From assembly GCA_021203145.1 (NCBI GenBank), contig JAJQBS010000069.1:1-62276 (forward strand): a stretch of 62,276 bases of DNA. The letters run 5' to 3'. Positions 54,672-62,276 of the stretch are shown here, piece after piece (position 1 is the stretch's first letter; each line of letters starts with the position of its first letter). The position numbers and the translations under genes are program-made. A model generated the notes under the pieces. It was given only the letters and a program-made list of their open reading frames with translations. It did no database searches and was not told the origin of the DNA. This DNA is from Lachnospiraceae bacterium. GTDB taxonomy: Bacteria > Bacillota > Clostridia > Lachnospirales > Lachnospiraceae.

Positions 54672-55308
54672 ATCAGCCAGAATCAGCCAGGTGCGAACCA
54701 CACTCGCCCAGGACGGAAAGACTGCCGCCATTTCCTTTTCCGTCAGTATGCAGGATGCGTATCCTTTTTACGTAGTCTATGAGGTCACGGAGGAGGAATA
54801 TAACTCCGGCATGCGCCTTAGCGGTCTGCTTGCCCGGGATGAAAATGGAGAGCAGAGACAGCCCCGGATCACTCTGTGCGCAAAGAAAAAGGATTACACC
54901 CTTTCTCTTTCCAGGACGGGGAAGCGGTGCCTGTTCTACCTGGCGCGTTATGAGGCGGAAGGGAAGGCCTATTATATTCTGAATCAGGAACAAGAAAATG
55001 TCAGCGATCTTATGAAGATTCTCCCGACAGTACGATGCAGGCTGATCGGATATGAGACCATCCGCACCGGCCTTCTCGGGCGCGCGCATCCGACGGATCA
55101 GATTGCGGTTCTCATGTTTGACGGGGACACCCCGGTGCAGGGAGCATTTCTGGTCTACCGGCTGAGAAACGGGGGCAGGGACGCGAGAAGGTTCGGGATC
55201 GACCTGGTGAAATTCTGGAGGAAAGAGGTCCGGATTCGGATTAAGAAGACAGAAAAGGTGGAAATTCTGCCCCCGGAGGACAATGCCTTCCGGCTTGTGA
55301 TATCCTGA
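54637..55308 (+). CDS. Beta-rich protein of unknown function, 223 residues
   Basis: ATG 54637 lies inside the end of the previous gene, behind AGGGGGTG, so translation is coupled. The protein is soluble, with alternating strands (TAAISFSVSMQ, PFYVVYEVTEEEY, CLFYLARYEAEGKAYYI, VRCRLIGYE) and a strongly basic segment near the end (FWRKEVRIRIKKTEKVE). I recognise no domain. Coupling to the degenerate tubulin-like gene suggests that the two products act together. Confidence 0.75.
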   Translation: MQFLMDQKQSSESARISQVRTTLAQDGKTAAISFSVSMQDAYPFYVVYEVTEEEYNSGMRLSGLLARDENGEQRQPRITLCAKKKDYTLSLSRTGKRCLFYLARYEAEGKAYYILNQEQENVSDLMKILPTVRCRLIGYETIRTGLLGRAHPTDQIAVLMFDGDTPVQGAFLVYRLRNGGRDARRFGIDLVKFWRKEVRIRIKKTEKVEILPPEDNAFRLVIS

Positions 55309-55456
55309 CAGCTGGTTGAAAGAATCAGGAATGAAGCGACTTCATTGCATTTCTGACATGGAAACCCGCGGGGATCTTATCCTGGAGGGCAGGAATGTCT
55401 GCAAAGCTTCTGCAATGACAGAAAATATCAATACAGGAAAATGAGGAGATAGTAGC

Positions 55457-56947
55457 ATGAGTGAAATCATATGCCCGTACTGCTGCAAGCGATTTCAGCC
55501 GACCCGGATGGTATTCCGGCTGCAGCACACGCTGAAGGAAACAGCCGCAAGGGATGCGGAGGACAAGTCCGATGAACTGTTCCGCTTTACGAACCGCACG
55601 GTGGATGAGATTATTGACGAGGAGCTCAAAAAATATTATATGGAGACTGAGTCCATGCCGGAGCAGACCGCCAGACAGCAGGCGACGGTCAATGCAGAGG
55701 CGGTGGAAATCAAGTTTGCGGATATGATGGGGGATATTTCGGATTATGATGAAGAAATGTACCGGCAGAACAAGTTTGTTCTGGAACTGACCTACAAAGG
55801 GCAAAAGCTGACGCAGAGACTTTGTCCGTTCTGCCACAACGAGCTGATTCCCAATGCCGGGCTTTATGATATGAAGATTATCGCCATGTATGGAGATACC
55901 AATGCGGGCAAGACGGTCTACCTTAACATTCTGGAGGCCGCCCTCGGCGGAAATCCTAGGCTGAACGCACAGACCGGCGCGTTTTCGGGAAGTATGTTTT
56001 ATGAGGGGAATGACGAGGAGCTGACCGAGCATGATAAAAATTTCCGCCTGCTGATCCATGACCACAAGCTTCCGCCGGCGACGCCGAGCGGGACGGTCGT
56101 GAAGCCGCAGACCTTCCGCTATTGCTACACGACCGGGGACAACCCCAGAATGAATAAGACGGTGCTGGTCGTGTTCCGGGATATCCCCGGTGAGGATACC
56201 AGATCCGCAGGAAAAATGAAACAGTACTCGTTCTATCTGCAGAATGCGGACGGCCTGATCCTTCTTCTGGATACCACGCGGCTGACACAGGTCGCTCCGT
56301 ATCTGGGCACGGAGGACGAGGAGACGAACGTTTCTCTGACGATCGGGCGTCTCTCCAACCTTCTGGCAAGGGTAAACAGGGGAAGCAAAATCGGTATTCC
56401 GACAGCGGTGGTGCTTGCGAAGGCGGATGTGCTTGCGGAGGTCCCGTTGGATGAAATCCGGACCCTCTATGATGGCATTCTGGCGTCGGATAATAAGCAC
56501 ACCAGCTATCTGGACCGCAGGGTCGTCAAGGACCTGGACAAGTCGGTCCGTGAGATTCTGAAAAGCCTGAATGAGTCCACGACGGTTCTGAATCCGATCG
56601 GAAACAGCTTTTCCGAATACAGCTATTTTGCACTCAGTGCGCTGGGCGAGATTCCGACCACCGTGAATGGGGAACAGCAGGTTCAGGGACTGAAGCCCTT
56701 CCGCGTGACGGAGCCGTTTTACTGGCTGCTTGCGAGAATGAACTGTATCCCTTATCTTCATGAGGAAAAGTGGCAGTGCAGAAAAGGGGCAAAGATCGTG
56801 AACGAGGCTGCCATTCGATTTTATTATTATGAGGGCGAGAGGAACGGAGGTGCCCAGAGCCGCCTGCAGAATCAGAAGAATAGCCAGGGAATTAAGGACG
56901 GTTTTCGGACAAAATGGGTGTGCGTCGGGCAGAATGACAGCATCTGA
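55457..56947 (+). CDS. Zinc-ribbon TRAFAC-type GTPase
   Basis: The 496-residue soluble protein has a split zinc ribbon (C6xxC9 and C123xxC126) separated by an acidic helical insert, then a GTPase domain: P-loop GDTNAGKT (146-153), a Thr-containing switch I region (about 210-220), DIPG as G3 (242-245) and AKAD as G4 (321-324). The C-terminal part (about 390-496) is less conserved. A zinc ribbon followed by this P-loop resembles the DO-GTPase2 type GTPases described with GAP1 proteins in bacterial conflict systems. It uses AKAD rather than NKxD, so guanine specificity is likely but not certain. ATG 55457 follows GAGGAG; the next gene starts 21 bp later. Confidence 0.85.
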   Translation: MSEIICPYCCKRFQPTRMVFRLQHTLKETAARDAEDKSDELFRFTNRTVDEIIDEELKKYYMETESMPEQTARQQATVNAEAVEIKFADMMGDISDYDEEMYRQNKFVLELTYKGQKLTQRLCPFCHNELIPNAGLYDMKIIAMYGDTNAGKTVYLNILEAALGGNPRLNAQTGAFSGSMFYEGNDEELTEHDKNFRLLIHDHKLPPATPSGTVVKPQTFRYCYTTGDNPRMNKTVLVVFRDIPGEDTRSAGKMKQYSFYLQNADGLILLLDTTRLTQVAPYLGTEDEETNVSLTIGRLSNLLARVNRGSKIGIPTAVVLAKADVLAEVPLDEIRTLYDGILASDNKHTSYLDRRVVKDLDKSVREILKSLNESTTVLNPIGNSFSEYSYFALSALGEIPTTVNGEQQVQGLKPFRVTEPFYWLLARMNCIPYLHEEKWQCRKGAKIVNEAAIRFYYYEGERNGGAQSRLQNQKNSQGIKDGFRTKWVCVGQNDSI

Positions 56948-56968
56948 CAAAAATGGGGAGTGTGCGGG

Positions 56969-59704
56969 ATGAATAGTAGTTATTATGTTTATGGACGCCT
57001 GATTCGGACGAACGGGTATGTAAGTATTAATCCGGACTACCCGGCGCCCGATGAGGCTTATTTTAAAAGTATGGCAGAGTATCCGAAGGAGCGGCTGGCT
57101 CAGCAGTTTGCGGCTGCGGCCGGGGCCTCTGCTGACGAGGTGGAGGAGGAGTTTGCGAAGCTGCCCGAAAAGCTGTTCTTTTATCAGTTCCATTCAAAGG
57201 AAAAGGGGCCGAGCGTTGTATTTGGCCGAACCAGCTATATCCGGGGCTCCATGTCCCAGATCAGTGACCGGGATCACCGCGATGTCTTCTTCTCCTTCCA
57301 GCATCTGCTGGGCGGGGACGCCCGGCGTGACCTGCTGAGAAAGCCTTCCAGGCTCTGTGATCTGACACCGTTCCCGGTAAAAATGGATGACATACACAGG
57401 CCGGGCGATGGCGAGCAGGTGCTGACGCCAAAAAATGCAGTGCTGGATGTCAGCGCTTTCCAGAGATCCGGGCACGCCAGGAAGCTGTCCCCGGACGCTA
57501 TCCGGATCGAGGATCTCCTGCAGGATTTTTCGCTGGCCGGGGAAAAACTGGAAGAGTTCCTGTATACACTTCTGATGTCCGGCACAAGGGAGAAGGTCTA
57601 TCTGCTACTCCCGGAGGGTCCTCAAACAGAACAGTCTGTCATAAAGAAAATGGATGAATTTGTGGATCTGGCAACGGCCTCCTCTACAGACAGGGCGTTT
57701 GCCCTGATGTGCCGCGTGCTGGAGATCCTGCCTCCGGTGCTCGTGGGAAGAAACGGCTTTCTGACGTATGCGAAAAAGGGAAGAGCCTCCGGAACAGAAG
57801 ATTATGTACCATTTGAGATCCGCTACGTATTTCTGGCTGATTCCGAAGAAAACCGCAGCTTCTGTAAAAATGCCGGAGGGAATTATGTCTTTGCTCCCGG
57901 CTGTGATTCCGGCGTCCGCATTCCGAAGGAAATGCGCGCTCTGACGAGGGAGATGGCCGAAAGTCTTCTTAAAGGAGAGCCGGTCGGAAATTACCGCCTG
58001 CTCGCAGAGGCGCTTCAGAATTATCTGCAGGAGGATTTTCCGCAGGATATCGCGCTGTCACCGCTGATTTACCGAACCATTTATAATTTTTCTGTGGGTC
58101 GGCAGATGCTCGCAGAGGGAATGCCGACAGACCAGTTTCCACCTCAGAAGGAGCTATGGCAGGATATTGATCTCCTTCGGAAAATGATCGCGCAGCAGGG
58201 ACAGCTCTGGCAGCCGCGGATGCTTTCTGACCTGACGCAGTATGAGAAGGATCTGATTGACAGTGACGTCATGGACGGCACGGATGGATACGGGCGTCTG
58301 TTTCAGGAGTATGAAGGGGTTTCGGAATCCTTTGGAAATATCTATGGGATACAGCCGGAATTTTGTGAGAACATTGTCCAGTATTTCTGCCGGAGGATCG
58401 GGAGAAATTATTCGGAGCTGCAGGAATATATCCAGATTCTGGAGGCCTGCCCGTCCCTGAAGCTGGAGGTTTCCGCGCGTTTTGTAGAAATTCTTCTGGA
58501 AAAGCTTAAGAATGGGGATCTGGAGGCTTCCATGTATATGACGGTTCTTGAAATGTACGCGGACACCCCCGAACTGCAGGAAGCGGTACCGCATTTTTTT
58601 GCAGGGAAAATTGTCAGTGCAAAGACCTTTAAAGAATATCAGGAGTTTCTGCTGAGCCACGGAGGCTCCAAAGGGGAAGGCAAAGCGATCTGGGAGAAGA
58701 CGGAGCGGGAGATCTACGGCGATTCCGAGAAATTTGGGATTGTCCTGGAAATTCAGATTGAGCTGGCGGCGAATGTTCTTCGCGCCCAGAAAGAGAATCC
58801 TCAAAACGCGATGGTCAGCTTCTGGAATTGTATCAAACATGCAAAGGAGCATAACGAAGCCATTGTCAGCACCCCAGTGTTTATCGACCAGATCAGGGGC
58901 GGGCTTCGGGAGACGCTCACCGGCGCGGTTGCCTGGGAGACCATTTCAAAATTACTTCTGGACGCGCAGAATAAAATACGTGAGCTGGGGCTGCCCCAAA
59001 AATACAGAGAACTGTTTGGCGATCTTTCCAGAGAGTATCTGAAGAATAATTGCGACCGGATCTGCAGGGAGTGCATGGACCGGACTTTGTTCGACCAGTG
59101 GCCGTTTGTGGAGCAAAAGGACACCGTACTTGTTAAAATTCGCAGGGGTCTGGAACAGCGGCAGAGAGAGGAAGACACGCTTTATGGCTTTGAAAAAACA
59201 ATTGAAAACAGCACGGCTCCGATGTTGGTGAATTATTTCCGGAATAACGCTCACCAGGAAACGATTCAGCTGGCCGGACAGTCGGGAAATCTGCCCAAAT
59301 ATGTCAGGAAGATCACAGACAAGCTGGAGCTGGAAGTGGAAGCGAAGGGAAAGGGAAACCTTGCGAGAGAGTGCTATGATGATCTCTGCGTACGCCTGCT
59401 CCTTGCGTTTCCGGACAGAGCCGGGCAGGTGTTCGACTATGTCATGCACAGCGTGTATGGCGGTGTAACCGCGATGAGCAGCATCCGGAGCAAGCTGAAC
59501 AAGCTGCCGGAGCTGGACAGATGGGACCGGTCCGGGCCGGACATGTCGAATGACTATGACCAGGAGATGGCAGAATCCATTCGCACATACTTCCGGAACA
59601 ATAAAATGTGCAGGCGCGATAAGCTCTCCATCAAGGAGGAGACCCGGTTCCTGGAGCATATCGGCCTGGACGCGAATACATTGCTTGCGTATGGGAAAAG
59701 GTAA
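56969..59704 (+). CDS. Large GTPase-partner protein, possibly GAP1-like, 911 residues
   Basis: The protein is cytoplasmic, without membrane segments. Its start (YYVYGRLIRTNGYVSIN) and the segment SVVFGRTSYIRG then DHRDVFFSFQHLL recall the N-terminal domain of GTPase-associated protein 1 (GAP1), which is usually encoded next to such GTPases. The rest is helical (about 300-911), suggesting a scaffold. ATG 56969 is 8 bases behind GGGGAG. The match to GAP1 is by pattern and gene order only and could be wrong. The VWA gene starts 12 bp downstream. Confidence 0.6.
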   Translation: MNSSYYVYGRLIRTNGYVSINPDYPAPDEAYFKSMAEYPKERLAQQFAAAAGASADEVEEEFAKLPEKLFFYQFHSKEKGPSVVFGRTSYIRGSMSQISDRDHRDVFFSFQHLLGGDARRDLLRKPSRLCDLTPFPVKMDDIHRPGDGEQVLTPKNAVLDVSAFQRSGHARKLSPDAIRIEDLLQDFSLAGEKLEEFLYTLLMSGTREKVYLLLPEGPQTEQSVIKKMDEFVDLATASSTDRAFALMCRVLEILPPVLVGRNGFLTYAKKGRASGTEDYVPFEIRYVFLADSEENRSFCKNAGGNYVFAPGCDSGVRIPKEMRALTREMAESLLKGEPVGNYRLLAEALQNYLQEDFPQDIALSPLIYRTIYNFSVGRQMLAEGMPTDQFPPQKELWQDIDLLRKMIAQQGQLWQPRMLSDLTQYEKDLIDSDVMDGTDGYGRLFQEYEGVSESFGNIYGIQPEFCENIVQYFCRRIGRNYSELQEYIQILEACPSLKLEVSARFVEILLEKLKNGDLEASMYMTVLEMYADTPELQEAVPHFFAGKIVSAKTFKEYQEFLLSHGGSKGEGKAIWEKTEREIYGDSEKFGIVLEIQIELAANVLRAQKENPQNAMVSFWNCIKHAKEHNEAIVSTPVFIDQIRGGLRETLTGAVAWETISKLLLDAQNKIRELGLPQKYRELFGDLSREYLKNNCDRICRECMDRTLFDQWPFVEQKDTVLVKIRRGLEQRQREEDTLYGFEKTIENSTAPMLVNYFRNNAHQETIQLAGQSGNLPKYVRKITDKLELEVEAKGKGNLARECYDDLCVRLLLAFPDRAGQVFDYVMHSVYGGVTAMSSIRSKLNKLPELDRWDRSGPDMSNDYDQEMAESIRTYFRNNKMCRRDKLSIKEETRFLEHIGLDANTLLAYGKR

Positions 59705-59716
59705 AGGAGAAAACGT

Positions 59717-61075
59717 ATGAGTGATTACGGAAATGGATTCCAAAATATGAGTGATTACGGGACTGAACTCCAGCAGAGAAAGGAAGAAAAATTTAATCTC
59801 GCGCTGCTGATTGCATGCCTGGTTGGAGCGGTGATCGGCTGGTTCCTTGCGGAGCTGATTTACGCGGCGCTGCCTGATGACATGCCGGCGGTTCTTCAGG
59901 TTGGAATTTATTTTCTGGTGGTTGCGCTTGGCATTGTGCTGGTGGCTTTCATTTCAGAGCTGCTTGTCCGCCATATCAAATCGGTCTGGACAGGCAGTGA
60001 GCTGGGCCGGTCCATACTGATCCTGCTCGTCTTTCTTGTCGGGATGTTTCTGGCCGGGATGCTGTTTCAGTTTCTCTATGGCCTGGGCTACAGCAGAAAG
60101 ACGCTCACCAATCTGGATGATTATCTGATTGTCATTGACAATTCATCCAGTACGAATTCAACAGACCCGGATGATGAGCGTTTTACCGCGATTGTGGATC
60201 TGGCTGCCTCGCTTGACGCGACGAAGAAGCTTTCTGTCGTGGTTTTCGACAATACAATTGTGGGTACCTTTGAACTCCAGGAGATGACCGATGAGGCAAA
60301 GGAAGCGCTTGCTGCATTTATGGAAGAGATGAAAACCAAATCCAAAGGCGGCACACAGCTTCAGGCTGCGCTGGAGGAGGCCATTAATAATTATACGCCT
60401 GTCGCCGGGCGGAATGCGGCCGTGATCCTGCTGTCAGACGGCGAGAGCTCGATTAATTACTCAACAATTTCTGATTTATACGCACAAAAAGAAGTCCCGA
60501 TTTACTGTGTGGCTTTTTCTCACATGGGATACGCCGGGACAAACACCATGACCCGGCTTGCTGAGACTACGGACGGTTATTATTGTGAAATCAGCGAATT
60601 AAGCACTTTGCAGACTGCGCTGGAGCAGATGATGACCCTGACGTCGCGCCGCAGCCTGCTCGAGCGCAGAAGAGGTACGGATGTGCACAACGTTCTGCCC
60701 ATGATCCTGCGGATCCTGTTTGTGACACTTCTGGGTCTGCCGCTTGCCCCGGTACTTGCTCTTGTGCTGGATTGTGACGACCTGATGCACAGAGGATTTC
60801 TGATCCACATTCCATTCTGCCTGATTGCCGGGCTGCTGATGGAGTTTTTGATCCGGCTGTTGGGCGGAGGGCTTACGCGGCTTTTGATGGCCATCCTGTA
60901 TGCGATCATGATCTCTGTTTATATGAAGATAACCTTTATCATCCCTACACCGGATCCGTTTGGCGGGGATCCCTGGTCCGGCGGCTCTACGCTGACTCCG
61001 ATGAAGGGAGGAAAATCTTCGCATTTAAAGGGAAAACGGAATGTTCCGCCCTCCGATACGAACAGCTTTTATTGA
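59717..61075 (+). CDS. Six-TM von Willebrand A domain protein
   Basis: The 452-residue protein has three membrane segments (about 27-50, 60-83, 98-120), a VWA domain (about 134-310) with MIDAS DNSSS (141-145), GGTQL and LSDGESS, then three more membrane segments (about 325-420) and a Gly/Pro/Ser-rich tail. With a cytoplasmic N terminus the VWA domain is outside. The layout resembles BatA-type proteins but with more membrane helices. The first 20 residues contain a duplicated MSDYG block, so translation could start at 59717 or 59747. ATG 59717 follows AAAGGAG. Confidence 0.88.
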   Translation: MSDYGNGFQNMSDYGTELQQRKEEKFNLALLIACLVGAVIGWFLAELIYAALPDDMPAVLQVGIYFLVVALGIVLVAFISELLVRHIKSVWTGSELGRSILILLVFLVGMFLAGMLFQFLYGLGYSRKTLTNLDDYLIVIDNSSSTNSTDPDDERFTAIVDLAASLDATKKLSVVVFDNTIVGTFELQEMTDEAKEALAAFMEEMKTKSKGGTQLQAALEEAINNYTPVAGRNAAVILLSDGESSINYSTISDLYAQKEVPIYCVAFSHMGYAGTNTMTRLAETTDGYYCEISELSTLQTALEQMMTLTSRRSLLERRRGTDVHNVLPMILRILFVTLLGLPLAPVLALVLDCDDLMHRGFLIHIPFCLIAGLLMEFLIRLLGGGLTRLLMAILYAIMISVYMKITFIIPTPDPFGGDPWSGGSTLTPMKGGKSSHLKGKRNVPPSDTNSFY

Positions 61076-61090
61076 AAAAGAGGATTTGTG

Positions 61091-61180
61091 ATGGATATAC
61101 GCAATAAAAAAACAGTTTTTAATTTATTTATAGCCGGCGTCTTTTTGCTGCTGACGGTAGCACTGCTGATTGCGGGGTAA
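61091..61180 (+). CDS. 29-residue single-TM protein
   Basis: ATG 61091 follows AGAGGATTTG. The product starts MDIRNKKTVFNLFIAGVF and is almost entirely one membrane helix (about 9-28). It ends 2 bp before the M15 peptidase gene and starts 15 bp after the VWA gene, so it fits the operon exactly. It may be a small membrane subunit. The position is its main support. Confidence 0.6.
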   Translation: MDIRNKKTVFNLFIAGVFLLLTVALLIAG

Positions 61181-61182
61181 GT

Positions 61183-62205
61183 ATGAGAGTCGTAAAATAT
61201 ATTTTGACAGTGGTGCTTACGGCCTTATGCCTTCTCTGCGCCGGCACCTGTGTCTACCTGATGACACAGGTGCTCGAGCTACGGGATGAGCGTGCGCAGC
61301 TCGAATCCGAAAATACCGCAAAGGAGTCGGCGATCGCGGAGCTGCGGTCATCTCTGGAGGAAGAGCAGGACCGCAGCTCCTCCCTGGAGAGTGAACTGGA
61401 TCTATACCGGGAGACGCTCACCACACAGAACGAAGAGCAGGCGGAGGATGATTCACAAACTGGCAGCCAGGGCTCCCAGGAGGCAGAAATAACGGTGCTC
61501 CCGGGGGAGGAGAATACGGAGGGAACCGAGGCTTCTGACCTGTCTTCTCTGGTTCCGGGAGACGTGATTTCGGGCGTTTCCTCAGGGGATGATGTGAGTG
61601 CATATTTTACTTCCGCTGTTATTTCTGTCGGCGATGAGGTGTATGCGCGCATTTACGGAAAATCCTACCAGGACAATGATTACATTTCCCTGGAGGATCT
61701 CCGGTATCTCATGATGCTGCACTACAATTTTGACCATGAGGTGCAGGTAGGAGAGATGATTGTCCATAAAAATATTGCGGAGGAGGTTCTCCTGATTTTT
61801 CAGGAGCTGTTCGCCGCGGAATATGAGATTCAGTCGATGTTTCTGATCGACAATTACTGGACGGGGGATGCGGATTCGACAGATACTGCTTCGATCGAGG
61901 AGAATAATACCTCCTGCTTTAATTACCGGGAAATTACCGGTGGCGGCAGCCTTTCCAATCACGCATACGGGTGCGCGATCGACATCAATCCGCAGCAGAA
62001 TCCATATATATGGTATGATTCGGACGGGTCGCTGCACTACGCGCACGCAAATGCCGCTGCCTATATTGACCGTACAAGCGGCGCAGACCATATGATTCTG
62101 TATGGAGACATCTGCTATAATACATTTGCCAAATATAAGTTCAGTTGGGGAGGAAACTGGTTCAACCCGGTGGATTATCAGCACTTCGAGATTGTAGCGT
62201 ATTAA
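61183..62205 (+). CDS. Membrane-anchored M15-family D,D-carboxypeptidase/endopeptidase
   Basis: The 340-residue protein has a membrane anchor (about 5-27), a coiled coil (about 30-85), an acidic linker, and a C-terminal M15 peptidase domain (about 140-340). The zinc ligands are visible: His260 and Asp267 in SNHAYGCAID, and His334 in DYQHFE. M15C-type enzymes cut peptide bonds in the peptidoglycan stem. The enzyme acts outside, at the wall, and is the only clear catalytic output in the cluster. The start is 2 bp behind the 29-residue gene, with GGGGTAAG as ribosome site. No strong terminator was seen up to the window end. Confidence 0.92.
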   Translation: MRVVKYILTVVLTALCLLCAGTCVYLMTQVLELRDERAQLESENTAKESAIAELRSSLEEEQDRSSSLESELDLYRETLTTQNEEQAEDDSQTGSQGSQEAEITVLPGEENTEGTEASDLSSLVPGDVISGVSSGDDVSAYFTSAVISVGDEVYARIYGKSYQDNDYISLEDLRYLMMLHYNFDHEVQVGEMIVHKNIAEEVLLIFQELFAAEYEIQSMFLIDNYWTGDADSTDTASIEENNTSCFNYREITGGGSLSNHAYGCAIDINPQQNPYIWYDSDGSLHYAHANAAAYIDRTSGADHMILYGDICYNTFAKYKFSWGGNWFNPVDYQHFEIVAY

Positions 62206-62276
62206 ATGATTGAGTTCGCAGCGTATGTTATTGACTCGCAATAACCGCACATAAAAGAAAGATTTTCTAAAAATTG

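Noticed and set aside
55331..55444. 37-codon open frame before the GTPase gene (starts MKRLHCISDMETRGD)
   Set aside because: The start codon has no properly spaced ribosome site and the sequence shows no domain or membrane segment, so I did not list it as a gene.
55325..57193. Long minus-strand open frame of about 620 codons
   Set aside because: It lies opposite the GTPase and GAP1-like genes, lacks domain patterns and a ribosome site, and is a by-product of codon usage on the coding strand.

Overview
The window looks like a chromosomal segment of a GC-moderate Bacillota, most likely a gut Lachnospiraceae-type Clostridium. This rests on the housekeeping gene types, strong AGGAGG ribosome binding sites, TTGACA/TATAAT-type promoters, GntR-YtrA and CsoR regulators, and nucleoside (BMP-type) and oligopeptide ABC transporters. 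The genus cannot be fixed from the sequence alone. Most genes lie on the + strand. No IS element, CRISPR array or rRNA was seen; one tRNA (Trp, CCA) is present.

Layout. 1-3660: a minus-strand efp with its own promoter and terminator, a divergent SH3-domain membrane protein, a pseudouridine synthase, and copies of a modular hairpin repeat. 3683-11570: ligA, metA (acetyl-type), the purine cluster purE-purM-purN-purD, and a membrane protein with a cadherin-like domain. 11611-17665: a folded 165-bp inverted-repeat element in front of a GntR regulator and clpC, then a small conserved protein, radA, an Uma2-type protein and tRNA-Trp. 17986-24000: a complete oligopeptide ABC operon (oppABCDF type). 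24206-28344: a CDP-alcohol phosphatidyltransferase, an unusual fusion of a histidine phosphatase (CobC-like) with CbiD, and a patatin phospholipase. 28645-36372: pseudouridine kinase and pseudouridine-5'-phosphate glycosidase followed by a four-gene BMP-type nucleoside importer, a plausible uptake-plus-catabolism unit. 36521-38669: a 48-residue protein, nth, and a decayed AAA-ATPase gene. 38672-42068: csoR with two operator palindromes and a copA whose reading frame runs on into copZ.

42476-62205 is the most interesting part. About 20 kb of same-strand, mostly tightly packed genes encode surface and membrane proteins and cytoplasmic NTPases not found together in any textbook pathway. They are a discoidin-like glycan-binding protein, a GH3-like pseudoenzyme, a three-TM protein with a probable galactose-binding-like tail, an extracellular von Willebrand A (VWA) protein, a 1159-residue tubulin/FtsZ-superfamily protein with the GGTGSGT signature, a partner that looks like a degenerate tubulin-like protein, a small beta-rich protein, a zinc-ribbon TRAFAC-type GTPase, a 911-residue protein that may be its GAP1-like partner, a six-TM VWA protein, a 29-residue single-TM protein, and a membrane-anchored M15 peptidoglycan peptidase. 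I infer an envelope-spanning machine: VWA and carbohydrate-binding modules outside, a tubulin-like polymer or switch and a GTPase inside, and a wall hydrolase as possible output. Its biological purpose (adhesion, envelope remodelling, or conflict/defence) cannot be decided from sequence.

Non-coding structure is also unusual. A family of GC-rich modular hairpin repeats recurs, three times directly behind a rho-independent terminator in the same orientation. Other palindromic elements lie upstream of gntR-clpC, between oppA and oppB, and in front of the envelope cluster.
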